57,416 nt of DNA from the NCBI GenBank assembly GCA_964353875.1, contig CAYGXU010000007.1, forward strand, positions 1 through 57,416, in the 5' to 3' direction. Source of the stretch: MGNI01 sp964353875. GTDB taxonomy: Bacteria > Chloroflexota > Anaerolineae > Anaerolineales > E44-bin32. Positions 8,960-17,285 of this stretch are shown in pieces. Position numbers and translations under genes: made by a program. How positions within the stretch are numbered: the stretch's first letter is position 1; each line of letters opens with the position of its first letter. The notes below the pieces were generated by a model. The model saw only the letters and a list, made by a program, of their open reading frames with translations. It had not been told where the DNA came from and did no database searches.

Positions 8960-10182
8960 CGCACGGTACAGACACAGGTTCTCCAAAATGGCATAATACG
9001 ACCAAGGCACTGGTGGCGATTAGCCTCCTGGCACTGGTGGCAGCGCTCTTGATCCGTTTTAGAGTAGTACTCGGCATGTTGGTGTTCGCTGCCATTGTAG
9101 CTTTCGTCATCACCCCCATCGCCCGCTGGTTGCAGAAAAAAGCACGCTTCTCGTGGAAAGCGGCAGCTAATATCACTTTTTTATTTATGATCTTCATTAT
9201 TATTATCGCCTTTACGGCAATTGGCCTGCTTGTCGTTCAACAATTGCAGGCGCTCTTTCAAACCACACAAGGATTTCTGCTCGGTTTACCCGAGCAATTG
9301 GGTACCGGACAGCAGCTGGCCATTAAAATTGGACCATGGACAATTAATCTAGGGCAACTGGACAGCAGTGCGCTTTTCGATCAAATCCTAGGCTATTTGG
9401 AAGTTGTTCTGGGGCAGGCAAGGACAATCATCACCGGTGTCGCCACGATCGCCATCGAAACAGTCGCAAAGGTCATTTTCACGCTTATTGTGGCGTATTT
9501 TCTCACCCTTGATCATACCCGATTTAGGGAAGTGCTGAGTCAAATCCGCTTGCCAAAATATGAGGCGGATTTTGACCGTCTGCGTCATGCGCTAGGTCAA
9601 ATTTGGGATGCTTTCCTGCGTGGACAATTGCTGGTTGTGACCATCACCGGAATTCTCACCTGGCTACTAATGACCATCCTTGGCGTACGTTTTTCCCTTG
9701 GATTGGGTGTTTTAGGTGGCTTAGCCAAATTCATCCCAATTGTGGGACCTACAACTGCGGGAACTTTTGCTGCTATTGTTGCATTGTTGCAGCCATCGAA
9801 TTATTTTCATCTCACTCCTTTCGCGCATGCAATTTTGGTGGTTGTCTGTGTCATCATTCTTGATCAATCCATCGATTACTTGATTATTCCCAGAATCATG
9901 GGGACCTCACTCAATCTCCATCCTGCAATTATTATCATAGGTGCCATTCTAGGAGCTACATTAGCTGGCATTCTTGGATTGTTGCTCTCAGCACCCGCGA
10001 TGGCGACTTTGTTTCTTTTTGTAAAATACATCTATCGCAAGATGACAGACCAATCCCCCTGGGATCCGCCAATTGATACCTTGCCTGAGGTCCCGGAGCG
10101 CCATTGGCTGAGGTTGATCCAGCGTAAGGTGAAAGTCGCACAGAAGGAAGAAGTTACCCCCGAGCTTCCCGAAGAAGGGTGA
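8956..10182 (+). CDS. AI-2E family permease (second of two)
   Basis: A 408-residue paralogue of the preceding gene with the same topology. Family motifs are KFIPIVGPTTAG, and LIIPRIMGTSLNLHP in the late membrane region. The start is an ATGA overlap with the preceding stop. The two proteins share the same layout but are clearly diverged, so this is an old duplication and not a recent one. The C-terminal 60 residues are hydrophilic and Pro/Glu-rich. Co-translation suggests both products are needed at a similar ratio. As for its partner, the transported substrate cannot be told from sequence. Confidence 0.85.
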   Translation: MTHGTDTGSPKWHNTTKALVAISLLALVAALLIRFRVVLGMLVFAAIVAFVITPIARWLQKKARFSWKAAANITFLFMIFIIIIAFTAIGLLVVQQLQALFQTTQGFLLGLPEQLGTGQQLAIKIGPWTINLGQLDSSALFDQILGYLEVVLGQARTIITGVATIAIETVAKVIFTLIVAYFLTLDHTRFREVLSQIRLPKYEADFDRLRHALGQIWDAFLRGQLLVVTITGILTWLLMTILGVRFSLGLGVLGGLAKFIPIVGPTTAGTFAAIVALLQPSNYFHLTPFAHAILVVVCVIILDQSIDYLIIPRIMGTSLNLHPAIIIIGAILGATLAGILGLLLSAPAMATLFLFVKYIYRKMTDQSPWDPPIDTLPEVPERHWLRLIQRKVKVAQKEEVTPELPEEG

Positions 10183-11073
10183 ATAGGAGCGGAGTTAATA
10201 TTTCCAATATCCTTGAAAATAACGCTCGAAATTTTAGAGCTAAATCGAATTATCATTCTGTGAGAAGCGAACTGGAGCGAATAATCCCAAAGATAGTCCC
10301 ATAAAACGCGATATCTCAGGGATCCTTCAGCGCTGCGTTCCCCAGGGTGACATATTATGGATAATATTGATACGTTGTGGTGGCTATTGACCGCCATGAA
10401 CGGTCTGAAAAGAATGGCCAATCGTTTTCCTTATGTAAACTTCGCATGGTCATGAGCACCCCTTCACTTCCCATAAAATGCTAACATTAAAATAAATCCA
10501 ATGAGATACCCTACTACGAGCGGGATGACTCGGACCATGTGGAAGGATATAGACAAATATTCATCGCTGACAGGAAATTCATTCCTGCCAGCACACAACC
10601 ATAAATGATCGAGCACAGAATAGAGTGATGAATCGTCCTTGGACATCTCAATTAAAGGTAAGATTCTACAACCGATATTATGGGGTGAAGCCATCATGGT
10701 CGGGTGGCACGTTGTCCATGCTCCTATGCGTGGCTGTTCCCTGTCTGGATTGGCGCCCAAAGATCGCTTGGCACCCTTTGTTCATAAGCCAGGCAGGCTT
10801 CACCACCGGGCGAATAGAGGTACAAAAAAAGCCTCATCTGGTTCGAGCGATGGCTGCCTGTCACGAAAGTCACTTCTAACGAAAGAAATGAAGCGAGTGA
10901 CGCCCATGAGAAAAAGCCTGAGAAAGATTGGAGCGCTCTGGATGCTCTCATCCGCCATAGAACGGATTGGCTGCCACAGACAACAACGATAAGGGTGGGA
11001 TATCCAGAAGCAAGATTGTATTTTGAGGGCATGCCAGATCAATCATGTTGTGGTAGGATGGGAACTTGATCAC
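10183..11073 (+). other. 890-base gap without a supported gene
   Basis: Short open frames occur on both strands, but none has a ribosome binding site plus protein-like composition. One part (about 10312-10360) resembles a dispersed repeat listed separately. A 24-codon hydrophobic frame on the minus strand (10464-10538) was noted but has no ribosome binding site. A degraded gene or an untranslated RNA cannot be excluded. Confidence 0.4.
10312..10360. repeat. short dispersed-repeat-like stretch
   Basis: Contains CAGGGATCCTTCAGCGCTGC followed by GTTCCCCAGGGTGACA. This has the form of the common environmental-genome repeat in which CAGGGATCCTTC and a CCAGGGTGACA arm face each other. A single copy is seen in this window, so the call rests on recall of the repeat type. 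Confidence 0.35.
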
Positions 11074-11107
11074 AGGGGTGCTTCAGACAGCACCCTTTCA
11101 TCTTTTT
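11074..11107 (+). terminator. hairpin with T tract just upstream of the MFS gene
   Basis: AGGGGTGC pairs with GCACCCTT around TTCAGACA, followed by TCATCTTTTT. It ends 26 bases before the transporter ATG, so it either terminates an upstream transcript or works as an attenuator in the transporter leader. Confidence 0.5.
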
Positions 11108-11132
11108 GGGCGATTGGAGAAGAAGTTGTCAT

Positions 11133-12596
11133 ATGGATGACCTTGCCCAAGCACAAGCGGTGGAATATCGTCGCAAATGGCATGTAATGGCGACAGTCGG
11201 GACGGGGATCTTGATCGCGACTCTAGACGGCAGTATCGTCAATGTTGCCTTACCAACATTGGTACGTGAGTTTAATTCCAACTTTCCTACGGTTCAGTGG
11301 GTAGTGCTGGCATACCTACTCACCCTGGCGACGCTTATGCTAAGTGTGGGAAGGTTGGGCGATATGGTGGGGAAGAAAGGTCTCTATGGCACAGGATTTG
11401 CCATCTTTACCGTAGGCTCCGCCTGTTGTGGTTGGGCGCCGAGTATTTCGTGGTTGATCGCCTTCCGTGTCCTCCAGGCCATTGGAGCCACGATGATGAC
11501 CTCACTTGGAATGGCGATTGTCACAGAGGCATTTCCCCCCTCCCAAAGAGGAATGGCGCTGGGGATCAGTGGGTCGATAGTCTCGATTGGCACCATTTCA
11601 GGACCCGTATTAGGGGGAATTTTAATCGATGCACTTTCGTGGCATTGGATCTTCTTTGTTAACCTCCCTATCGGGATATTAGGGATATTCTTGGTTTCCC
11701 TCTTCGTGCCAAAACTTCAACCTCAGAAGGACCAGCGTTTCGATGGCCTTGGGGCGATACTCCTTTTCCTTAGTGTTCTCTCTTTTCTGCTGGCATTAAC
11801 GTTTGGCCAACAAATCGGCTTCTCGGAAATCCGGATTCTCTTGTTGTTCTGCGGATGGGTCCTATTCCTGTTTCTCTTTTTAATACAGGAACGCATCAAG
11901 GATCAACCCATGATTGACCTTCGTTTTTTTAAAAACCCTCGCTTCTCCATCGGGTTGATCTCAGGTTTCGGAGTATTTATCGCCCTCGCCGGGACTACTA
12001 TTTTGATGCCTTTCTACCTCGAAAATGTGCTTGGTTTTGAACCAAAATCGGTAGGATTGTTGATGGCAACGGTGCCAGGACTTCTAGGGATTTTTGCGCC
12101 TATTTCTGGTTTCTTATCTGACCGAGTCGGGTCTCGGCCGATCACGTTGCTGGGTTTGCTGGTTTTGCTTCTAGGCTACTCTGCTGTAAGTACACTCAAT
12201 AGCAAGACAAGTATTTTGGGGTATGTCCTACGCTTCTTGCCGATCGGGATTGGGATGGGGATCTTCCAATCTCCGAATAACAGTGCGATTATGGGCTCTA
12301 TGACATCCACAAGATTGGGAGTTGCCTCAGGGATGTTGGCCCTGACACGAACCCTTGGGCAGACGACAGGCATCGCCCTTTTGGGTGCCATTTGGGCAAG
12401 TCGTCTCCATTATTATCAACAGGTTGGACTTTCTGTTGATGCACAGCTTAATTCAAGAGTAGTGCAGGTCACGGCATTACGAGACACATTTATTTATGTC
12501 GTGATTCTTATTTTCATTACGCTATTGGTAGTATTAGTCGGCGCATTGCTCGAGCGTAATTCTATAAAATCACACCAAAATCCATCGTATACTTAG
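11133..12596 (+). CDS. MFS multidrug exporter, DHA2 (EmrB/QacA) type
   Basis: A major facilitator of 487 residues with about 14 hydrophobic helices, the DHA2 size. The N-terminal half has the family's LDGSIVNVALPTL in helix 1, the loop motif GRLGDMVGKKG between helices 2 and 3, and GPVLGG in helix 5. These proteins export drugs or other hydrophobic compounds using the proton gradient. An ATG at 11133 is preferred over an in-frame TTG 27 bases upstream because GGAGAAG lies at the correct distance before it. No TetR- or MarR-type regulator is adjacent. A hairpin with a T tract sits immediately upstream. Confidence 0.9.
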   Translation: MDDLAQAQAVEYRRKWHVMATVGTGILIATLDGSIVNVALPTLVREFNSNFPTVQWVVLAYLLTLATLMLSVGRLGDMVGKKGLYGTGFAIFTVGSACCGWAPSISWLIAFRVLQAIGATMMTSLGMAIVTEAFPPSQRGMALGISGSIVSIGTISGPVLGGILIDALSWHWIFFVNLPIGILGIFLVSLFVPKLQPQKDQRFDGLGAILLFLSVLSFLLALTFGQQIGFSEIRILLLFCGWVLFLFLFLIQERIKDQPMIDLRFFKNPRFSIGLISGFGVFIALAGTTILMPFYLENVLGFEPKSVGLLMATVPGLLGIFAPISGFLSDRVGSRPITLLGLLVLLLGYSAVSTLNSKTSILGYVLRFLPIGIGMGIFQSPNNSAIMGSMTSTRLGVASGMLALTRTLGQTTGIALLGAIWASRLHYYQQVGLSVDAQLNSRVVQVTALRDTFIYVVILIFITLLVVLVGALLERNSIKSHQNPSYT

Positions 12597-12690
12597 AAGG
12601 TAGATAAGGTGTTGGCTGCTCCTGATGGGATGAGGCGCAGCATAACAGGGATGGCGTGGTGACAGTAATGCTCCCTTGAAGGGGGATAAG

Positions 12691-13008
12691 GTGACCTCCA
12701 TTCGTGAATCAATCCGGCGACTAATTCGAGGTGATCGAGACTCTTACGGATCTGATCCTGTGGTAGTAGATCGATTCCATTGGACGAAGCAGGTGCAACA
12801 ATGGTCACCGGAAAGACGCAAAAGGGTCAGATCAGCGTTGGAGGAAGTAGTGAGAAGATCGGATTTTGTACCAGATCGAACAGAGAGAAATTATGGCCTG
12901 CAAGAATTAGATCAATCGAAGCACTCAGGTGCAAGTATATTGGCACTACGGGATGAGTTGGAAGCTTTTAAGACATATACAGCCACGGAGAAGAATAAGA
13001 ATGAATAA
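12691..13008 (+). CDS. small charged protein of unknown function
   Basis: About 105 residues, highly charged (Arg, Glu, Asp), soluble and probably helical, with no motif I recognise. The GTG at 12691 is preferred to a TTG 15 bases upstream because AAGGGGG lies just before it. The 3' end overlaps the start of a second small gene, suggesting the two are translated together. A link to the upstream transporter is possible but not shown. Confidence 0.5.
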   Translation: MTSIRESIRRLIRGDRDSYGSDPVVVDRFHWTKQVQQWSPERRKRVRSALEEVVRRSDFVPDRTERNYGLQELDQSKHSGASILALRDELEAFKTYTATEKNKNE

Positions 13009-13180
13009 GGAACCGGATGTGAGGACATCGACAATCGCAGAGACAAGTAACTATCTTGCCTGGAAAGCCGAGGAGGCAGATGAAGAGACAACTTACCATC
13101 TGGAATTAGGTTCAGTGACAGTGCATTTCTTTCTGGAGGAGTGGCAGGAATTTCTTGAGTTGACGAAGCAGCTTATTTAA
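13001..13180 (+). CDS. small protein of unknown function, coupled to the preceding gene
   Basis: Fifty-nine residues, acidic, soluble. The ATG at 13001 has GGAG at nine bases and overlaps the last codons of the preceding frame by eight bases, the pattern of translational coupling. The C-terminal half alternates hydrophobic and charged residues (VTVHFFLEEWQEFLEL), compatible with a strand plus helix. A longer in-frame extension upstream exists but lies wholly inside the other gene. Unrecognised; it could be a partner subunit of the 105-residue protein. Confidence 0.5.
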   Translation: MNKEPDVRTSTIAETSNYLAWKAEEADEETTYHLELGSVTVHFFLEEWQEFLELTKQLI

Positions 13181-13386
13181 GTTTCTTTTATCTTTCAGGG
13201 CTCAATTTACTTACATTCAGTACCCTTAGCCTATTGGGTCGCTTCTTCTCGCTAATCGAAAGAACCTGCAGCTGCTCGTACTTTTGAACGAACGCAATCA
13301 TTTTTTCGGTCGCTTTCAGGTTTGTATCTGAAGAGCCCTGGTGCTATCATCAGCATTTGTATCACGATATTATGGACGGGGTCATC

Positions 13387-13893
13387 ATGGCGACGAGGCG
13401 AGAGTTGCTCACTTGGGAAGAAGTAAGTAAATTAGTTGATCATCTGATCCCTCAATTTGACGTGGAGTTTGACGCCATGGTGATCATCACTCACGGTGGA
13501 ATCGTCCCGGGCGGATTGCTTTGTGAGGCACTTGACGTCCAGGTGGTTCTTACTGCAGCGGTTGATTTTCCATTTGAAGCAGAACTTAATGCTGCCAAAC
13601 TATTAGCATGGCCTGAATTCATACAATTTCCCGAGTCGGAATTACTGAAGGGGAAGCGTGTGCTGGTGGTTGATGATGTTTGGGGGTCGGGGCGTACCAT
13701 CACTGCGGTGAAGAATAGAATCTCAGCTGCGGGAGGAAGGCCGTACACATGCGTGCTGCATTTCAATCCCTACCGCAGTTTATTTTCCCAAGCGAGGCCA
13801 GATTTCTATGCGGCCATTACGGATGCCTATATCCTCTATCCTTGGGAAATAGAACGCGGCTCAGATAAGGTATTATTAGATACGCCAGAATAA
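13387..13893 (+). CDS. type I phosphoribosyltransferase
   Basis: A 168-residue PRTase-fold protein. The PRPP-binding motif VLVVDDVWGSGRT is at about residues 92-104, with a hydrophobic strand and two adjacent Asp as in hypoxanthine, xanthine and related salvage enzymes. The N-terminal flexible-loop region includes ITHGGIVPGGLL, which supplies the diphosphate loop. The tail YPWEIERG is like that of xanthine/hypoxanthine PRTases and archaeal PRTase-like proteins. It probably salvages a purine base with PRPP, but the base is not predictable. The ATG at 13387, after GGACGGGG, is preferred over upstream candidates. Confidence 0.75.
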   Translation: MATRRELLTWEEVSKLVDHLIPQFDVEFDAMVIITHGGIVPGGLLCEALDVQVVLTAAVDFPFEAELNAAKLLAWPEFIQFPESELLKGKRVLVVDDVWGSGRTITAVKNRISAAGGRPYTCVLHFNPYRSLFSQARPDFYAAITDAYILYPWEIERGSDKVLLDTPE

Positions 13894-14478
13894 GAGGAAA
13901 TATCTATTGATGGATAGGTTTTTCGTCGTATTCGTAGGCTAATGCTAAAGAGGGAATTTCTCCCTACCTGTCAAACCTTTATCATCCTTGTACCAATTCC
14001 TTTGCGTAGTGGCATCCTGGATCCATAAAAATACTCCTACTTATCATCCAAACAGAGCAATGGACGATATAGGAAGTCCATAGGGGAATGATAAAAGACC
14101 AAGCTCAGGGGTTTCTTCAGTGCTCCTTGCTATTATGGGAAGAGCGCTCTTTGGGAATGAAAAGCCCTTAGTAGGTAAGCGCGCATGGAGGTAAGATTCC
14201 GATGGGTTATCCTATGATGACATTTTCTATTAGAGCGTGATTTTAATATTGTTGTATAGAGGCGAATGCTACGTCACCATTCTTATGCTCGGGTTCATTC
14301 AACCCATCCGGTGCAAGGTTTCATGCGCCCGATAAAGAAGAATCATTGTTTTAGCGAATTAGTGAACGGTCAAAGGCGAAGTACTTCCGCTGATCTTCAT
14401 TCAGCAATGGAAATCATGATAGAACACTCATAATGCTATTGTGTATTCAAATTTATGTTTGAAGATGGAAGCGATTAA
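13894..14478 (+). other. 585-base gap without a supported gene
   Basis: No open frame with a ribosome binding site, no tRNA and no repeat family member was recognised. It is followed directly by a consensus promoter. Confidence 0.4.
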
Positions 14479-14507
14479 TTGACAACCACTCTAGACCTAT
14501 GTATAAT
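14479..14507 (+). promoter_or_regulatory. perfect consensus sigma70 promoter
   Basis: TTGACA, 17 bases, TATAAT: an exact match to the housekeeping consensus with ideal spacing. The predicted transcript start is about 14514. It points to the small transcript and the S1-type gene downstream. Confidence 0.8.
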
Positions 14508-14513
14508 CAAAAT

Positions 14514-14650
14514 CGTCTGAAGACGTATTGATATTTGGCGAAAATAGAGAAGGAGCAGGCCAGCAGGTAAAGCAGAAGTATTCAAGCATAGGCGTCGGTA
14601 CGTAAACTAGGGCCTGGTCGTTAAACGATCATAAAGATCAGGCCTTTTTA
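14514..14650 (+). ncRNA. putative small RNA or attenuated leader upstream of the S1-type gene
   Basis: About 137 nucleotides from the predicted start of the consensus promoter to a strong terminator. It begins with a small hairpin (CGTC TGAA GACG) and has no open frame with a ribosome binding site. The S1-type gene begins about 35 bases after the terminator, so this may be its 5' leader with premature termination, or a free small RNA. No known family (6S, SRP, tmRNA, RNase P) was recognised. Confidence 0.5.
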
Positions 14651-14652
14651 TT
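14611..14652 (+). terminator. strong rho-independent terminator
   Basis: GGCCTGGTC pairs with GATCAGGCC (one G-U) and is followed by TTTTTATTT. It lies upstream of the S1-type gene, not downstream of any coding gene. Confidence 0.8.
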
Positions 14653-14684
14653 TCCTCTCAGCATGGATGTGATGGAAGATGAGA

Positions 14685-15755
14685 ATGGGTGACGCCGAGA
14701 ACTTAGAGCTCTTCATTTCGCAAGTCGATACGATTTGTGAGGTTCAACGGGGTGGCTTGCTTTTTGGGCATGTAATCGCGGTCGATTCTTTGGGAGTAAT
14801 TGTTGATCTCGGTCTAAAACGAGATGGTGTGATACCGCGTTCCGACCTTGACCGGATGCCTCCAGATGAAGCTCAATTGGAAGTTGGGGATGAAGTCTCG
14901 GTCATGGTCATTGATCCGCTCGATGGTGATGGCAATCTGGTGGTATCACTCTCACAGGCAAGGGAAAGCAGGGATTGGTTGAAGGCGAAACGGTTGATGG
15001 ATAAAGACGAAATCATTGAGGCAGTTCCAACAAGTTTCAATCGGGGCGGACTCATCGTTCCATTTGGACGGCTTCGTGGTTTTATCCCTGCATCCCACAT
15101 CAGTGAGTTGCCACGCGGGTTGGAGGATGCCGACCGCGCGGATCATCTTCTACAATTGGTTGGGCAAAAGATCCCATTGAAAGTATTGGAAGTTGATCCG
15201 ATGCGCCACCGCCTGGTCCTGTCTGAGCGTAAAGCGATCCGTCAATGGCGATCTGAACAAAAAGCGAAGGTCATGAGAGAATTGAAAGAAGGAGATATCC
15301 GCAAGGGGACTGTCACGAGCTTGCAGGAATTTGGAGCTTTTGTGGACATCGGAGGCGCAGACGGCTTGATCCATATCTCGGAGCTTTCCTGGGAGCATGT
15401 GGATAATCCCGCAGATATTCTAGCGGTCAATCAAGAGATCGAGACTTTGGTCATTCGTTTAGATCAGGCAGTGAATCGAATCGGGCTGAGCTTAAAACGC
15501 TTACAGCCCAATCCGTGGGTTGAAGCCTCGGAGCATATCCAGCCCGGGATGGTTTTAGAGGGAAAAATTACACGACAAGCAAGCTCAGGCGTGTACGTTT
15601 CGGTTGAAGCGCGCATTGAAGGTATGGTGCGCATATCTCACAGTCAAAGTGTGCCTGAGGTGGGAATGATGGTTCAAGTGAAAGTGTTAACTTTTGATGC
15701 GGAAAATGAGCGTATGAACCTTGAGCTTGTTGCTGAAGGGGTCCTTGTTCTATAA
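14685..15755 (+). CDS. rpsA: S1-domain RNA-binding protein, ribosomal protein bS1-like
   Basis: A protein of about 356 residues built from four S1 (OB-fold) repeats in tandem, near residues 20-90, 100-175, 195-270 and 280-350. The third is the most typical, with GTVTSLQEFGAFVDI and GLIHISELSW. Proteobacterial S1 has six repeats, whereas four is usual in many other phyla. S1 helps the 30S subunit bind mRNA; the neighbours (bS21, IF-1) support a ribosomal role. The ATG at 14685 is preferred to one six bases upstream because GGAAG is then at proper spacing. The promoter, leader and terminator upstream point to attenuation control. Confidence 0.85.
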   Translation: MGDAENLELFISQVDTICEVQRGGLLFGHVIAVDSLGVIVDLGLKRDGVIPRSDLDRMPPDEAQLEVGDEVSVMVIDPLDGDGNLVVSLSQARESRDWLKAKRLMDKDEIIEAVPTSFNRGGLIVPFGRLRGFIPASHISELPRGLEDADRADHLLQLVGQKIPLKVLEVDPMRHRLVLSERKAIRQWRSEQKAKVMRELKEGDIRKGTVTSLQEFGAFVDIGGADGLIHISELSWEHVDNPADILAVNQEIETLVIRLDQAVNRIGLSLKRLQPNPWVEASEHIQPGMVLEGKITRQASSGVYVSVEARIEGMVRISHSQSVPEVGMMVQVKVLTFDAENERMNLELVAEGVLVL

Positions 15756-15817
15756 GACAGGATAAAGGGGATGGTTTCCATGGATATGAACCTAAGAGAG
15801 AACGGAGGTGAGAAAGT

Positions 15818-16024
15818 ATGGCGACGGTGATCCTGAGGCCGAATGAAAGCCAGGATCAATTGCTGAAACGTTTCCGGAAGAGAGTCGCAAAGAGTGGGAT
15901 TCTCAGTACGGTTCGTCGAAAGCGCTGGTTTGTCTCAAAAAGCGAGTTGCGAAGGATTCAGCGTAAGAAAGCAATCCGAAGACTGAAGAGACGACAAAGG
16001 AAGGTCGCCTCCAAGGTCGAATAA
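15818..16024 (+). CDS. rpsU: 30S ribosomal protein bS21
   Basis: A 68-residue, strongly basic protein with the S21 layout: NESQDQLLKRFRKRVAKSG at the N-terminus, then RRKRWFVSKSELRR and a Lys/Arg-rich C-terminal helix. bS21 sits near the 3' end of 16S rRNA and assists initiation. An excellent GGAGGTGA ribosome binding site fixes the ATG. It lies 62 bases after the S1-type gene and 57 bases before infA, most likely in the same operon. Confidence 0.93.
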   Translation: MATVILRPNESQDQLLKRFRKRVAKSGILSTVRRKRWFVSKSELRRIQRKKAIRRLKRRQRKVASKVE

Positions 16025-16081
16025 GTTTGTCGTTGCATTGTGGTGGGGTAAGCAATAGTGAAAACCCCATTGGAGATCTGT

Positions 16082-16330
16082 ATGTCGACGAAGGAAGAGA
16101 AGATAGAGGTTGAAGGCACGATTGTGGAAGCCTTGCCGGGCACTCAATTTCGTGTTGAGCTTGATAATGGCCATCGGGTTTTGGCCTACCTATCGGGGAA
16201 GATGCGGAAATATTACATCCGTATTCTGCTCGGGGATCGGGTGCGAGTAGAACTGTCGCCCTATGATCTGACCCGAGGCCGTATTACTTATCGTTTTAAG
16301 AAGCGCGGTCAGGGTGGAGCGGAGGAGTAA
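16082..16330 (+). CDS. infA: translation initiation factor IF-1
   Basis: An 82-residue OB-fold protein that occupies the 30S A site during initiation. IF-1 hallmarks are EGTIVEALPGTQFRVEL, SGKMRKYYIRIL and the GDRVRVELSPYDLTRGRI block. The ATG at 16082 (GGAG upstream) gives the usual length; an in-frame GTG 24 bases further upstream lacks a good site. infA usually sits in the spc or adk-map region, so its place after S1 and bS21 is an unusual but sensible initiation-factor grouping. The C-terminus has a short basic and acidic extension. Confidence 0.93.
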   Translation: MSTKEEKIEVEGTIVEALPGTQFRVELDNGHRVLAYLSGKMRKYYIRILLGDRVRVELSPYDLTRGRITYRFKKRGQGGAEE

Positions 16331-16360
16331 ACGGCTGCATCTTGATCTCTGGAAGAAATT

Positions 16361-16400
16361 AAACATCGCCCCCTCATGTCAGGGGCGATGTTTGTTTTAC
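16361..16400. terminator. bidirectional terminator between infA and prmA
   Basis: A perfect 12-base-pair inverted repeat, AAACATCGCCCC and GGGGCGATGTTT, with a nine-base loop. T-rich sequence follows on the plus strand and AATTT-type sequence on the minus strand. The prmA stop codon lies inside its loop. Confidence 0.85.
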
Positions 16401-17285
16401 AATAATCGCACGCCAATCCAGGAGTGCTTTTATTTGGACAATTTCTAATCCCTGCTGCTCGCAAACGGAGACCAGATTATCAACCTGATGCTCGAGGATA
16501 CCCGAAAGCACTATCGATCCGTCCGGTCTGACCAGGTTCGCTAAGCCATTCGATAAAAGCTCTTCCAGTGTCTTGGCCAGGATATTGGCCAAAATCAGGT
16601 CAATCGGCGGCCACACTCCGCTCTGGTTCCCAAGCAGAAGTTCAATAGAACCTTGCAAGGGAAGGATTTTCTCTCCTATATTATTGCGGAGTGCATTTTC
16701 CTGTGTATTCTGAACCGCAATAGGATCGACATCTAGGGCAAGGACTTTGGCAGAACCAAGTCGTGCAGCCGCGATACTTAAAATCCCAGAGCCGCAACCC
16801 AAGTCGAGAACCACCTGCCCAGGCATTAATAGCTCTTCGAGGGCGAGCAGACACAATTGGGTTGTGGGATGTATGCCAGTTCCAAATGTCATCCCCGCAT
16901 CGATCAGAAGGGGTATCCGATCGGTCTCCGGAGGCGGAAACCAGGCGGGATAGATCAGAAGACGCTTGCCTATTGGGATAGGCCGGTAGTGCTTTTTCCA
17001 GGCTTTTTCCCAATCATCTTCTTCTAAGGTTTGATACTGCGGTTGTGGGAGAGGGGAGATTTGACTAAGGTGCCAAAGGCCTTGCTCAATCGCCAGCCTT
17101 CGATTTTCTAAAACGTCATTTATGGGCAGGTATGTGCGCACGATAACGTTGTCCGGAATGGTTGCATTTTCATTCTGATGTGGCATCTCGATGACGACGC
17201 CATTGGGTGTGTATCGATTAAGAAGATCGTAGACAGCTTCGGCAAGTTCACCCGGGAGAGTAAATGAGATCTCCAGCCATTTCAA
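16374..17285 (-). CDS. prmA: ribosomal protein L11 methyltransferase
   Basis: A 303-residue class I SAM methyltransferase that trimethylates L11. The C-terminal half has motif I VLDLGCGSGILSIAAARLG, the following acidic LALDVDP and the DLILANILA (NPPY-like) motif. The N-terminal 110 residues form the substrate-recognition domain with the conserved DWEKAWKKHYRP. The start is TTG, and its first bases overlap the dnaJ stop (TTGA), with GGGAGG upstream inside dnaJ, so translation is coupled. It is the last gene of the heat-shock operon, an arrangement also known in Firmicutes. Confidence 0.93.
   Translation of the reverse strand: MKWLEISFTLPGELAEAVYDLLNRYTPNGVVIEMPHQNENATIPDNVIVRTYLPINDVLENRRLAIEQGLWHLSQISPLPQPQYQTLEEDDWEKAWKKHYRPIPIGKRLLIYPAWFPPPETDRIPLLIDAGMTFGTGIHPTTQLCLLALEELLMPGQVVLDLGCGSGILSIAAARLGSAKVLALDVDPIAVQNTQENALRNNIGEKILPLQGSIELLLGNQSGVWPPIDLILANILAKTLEELLSNGLANLVRPDGSIVLSGILEHQVDNLVSVCEQQGLEIVQIKALLDWRAIIVKQTSPLT

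Noticed and set aside
10464..10538. A 24-codon minus-strand frame encoding a hydrophobic peptide (MVRVIPLVVGYLIGFILML)
   Set aside because: It looks like a membrane microprotein but has no ribosome binding site and no conserved neighbour; too little support to call.
10639..10992. A 117-codon plus-strand frame in the long gap
   Set aside because: Low-complexity composition without motif; competing frames of similar length exist on the minus strand, typical of non-coding DNA.
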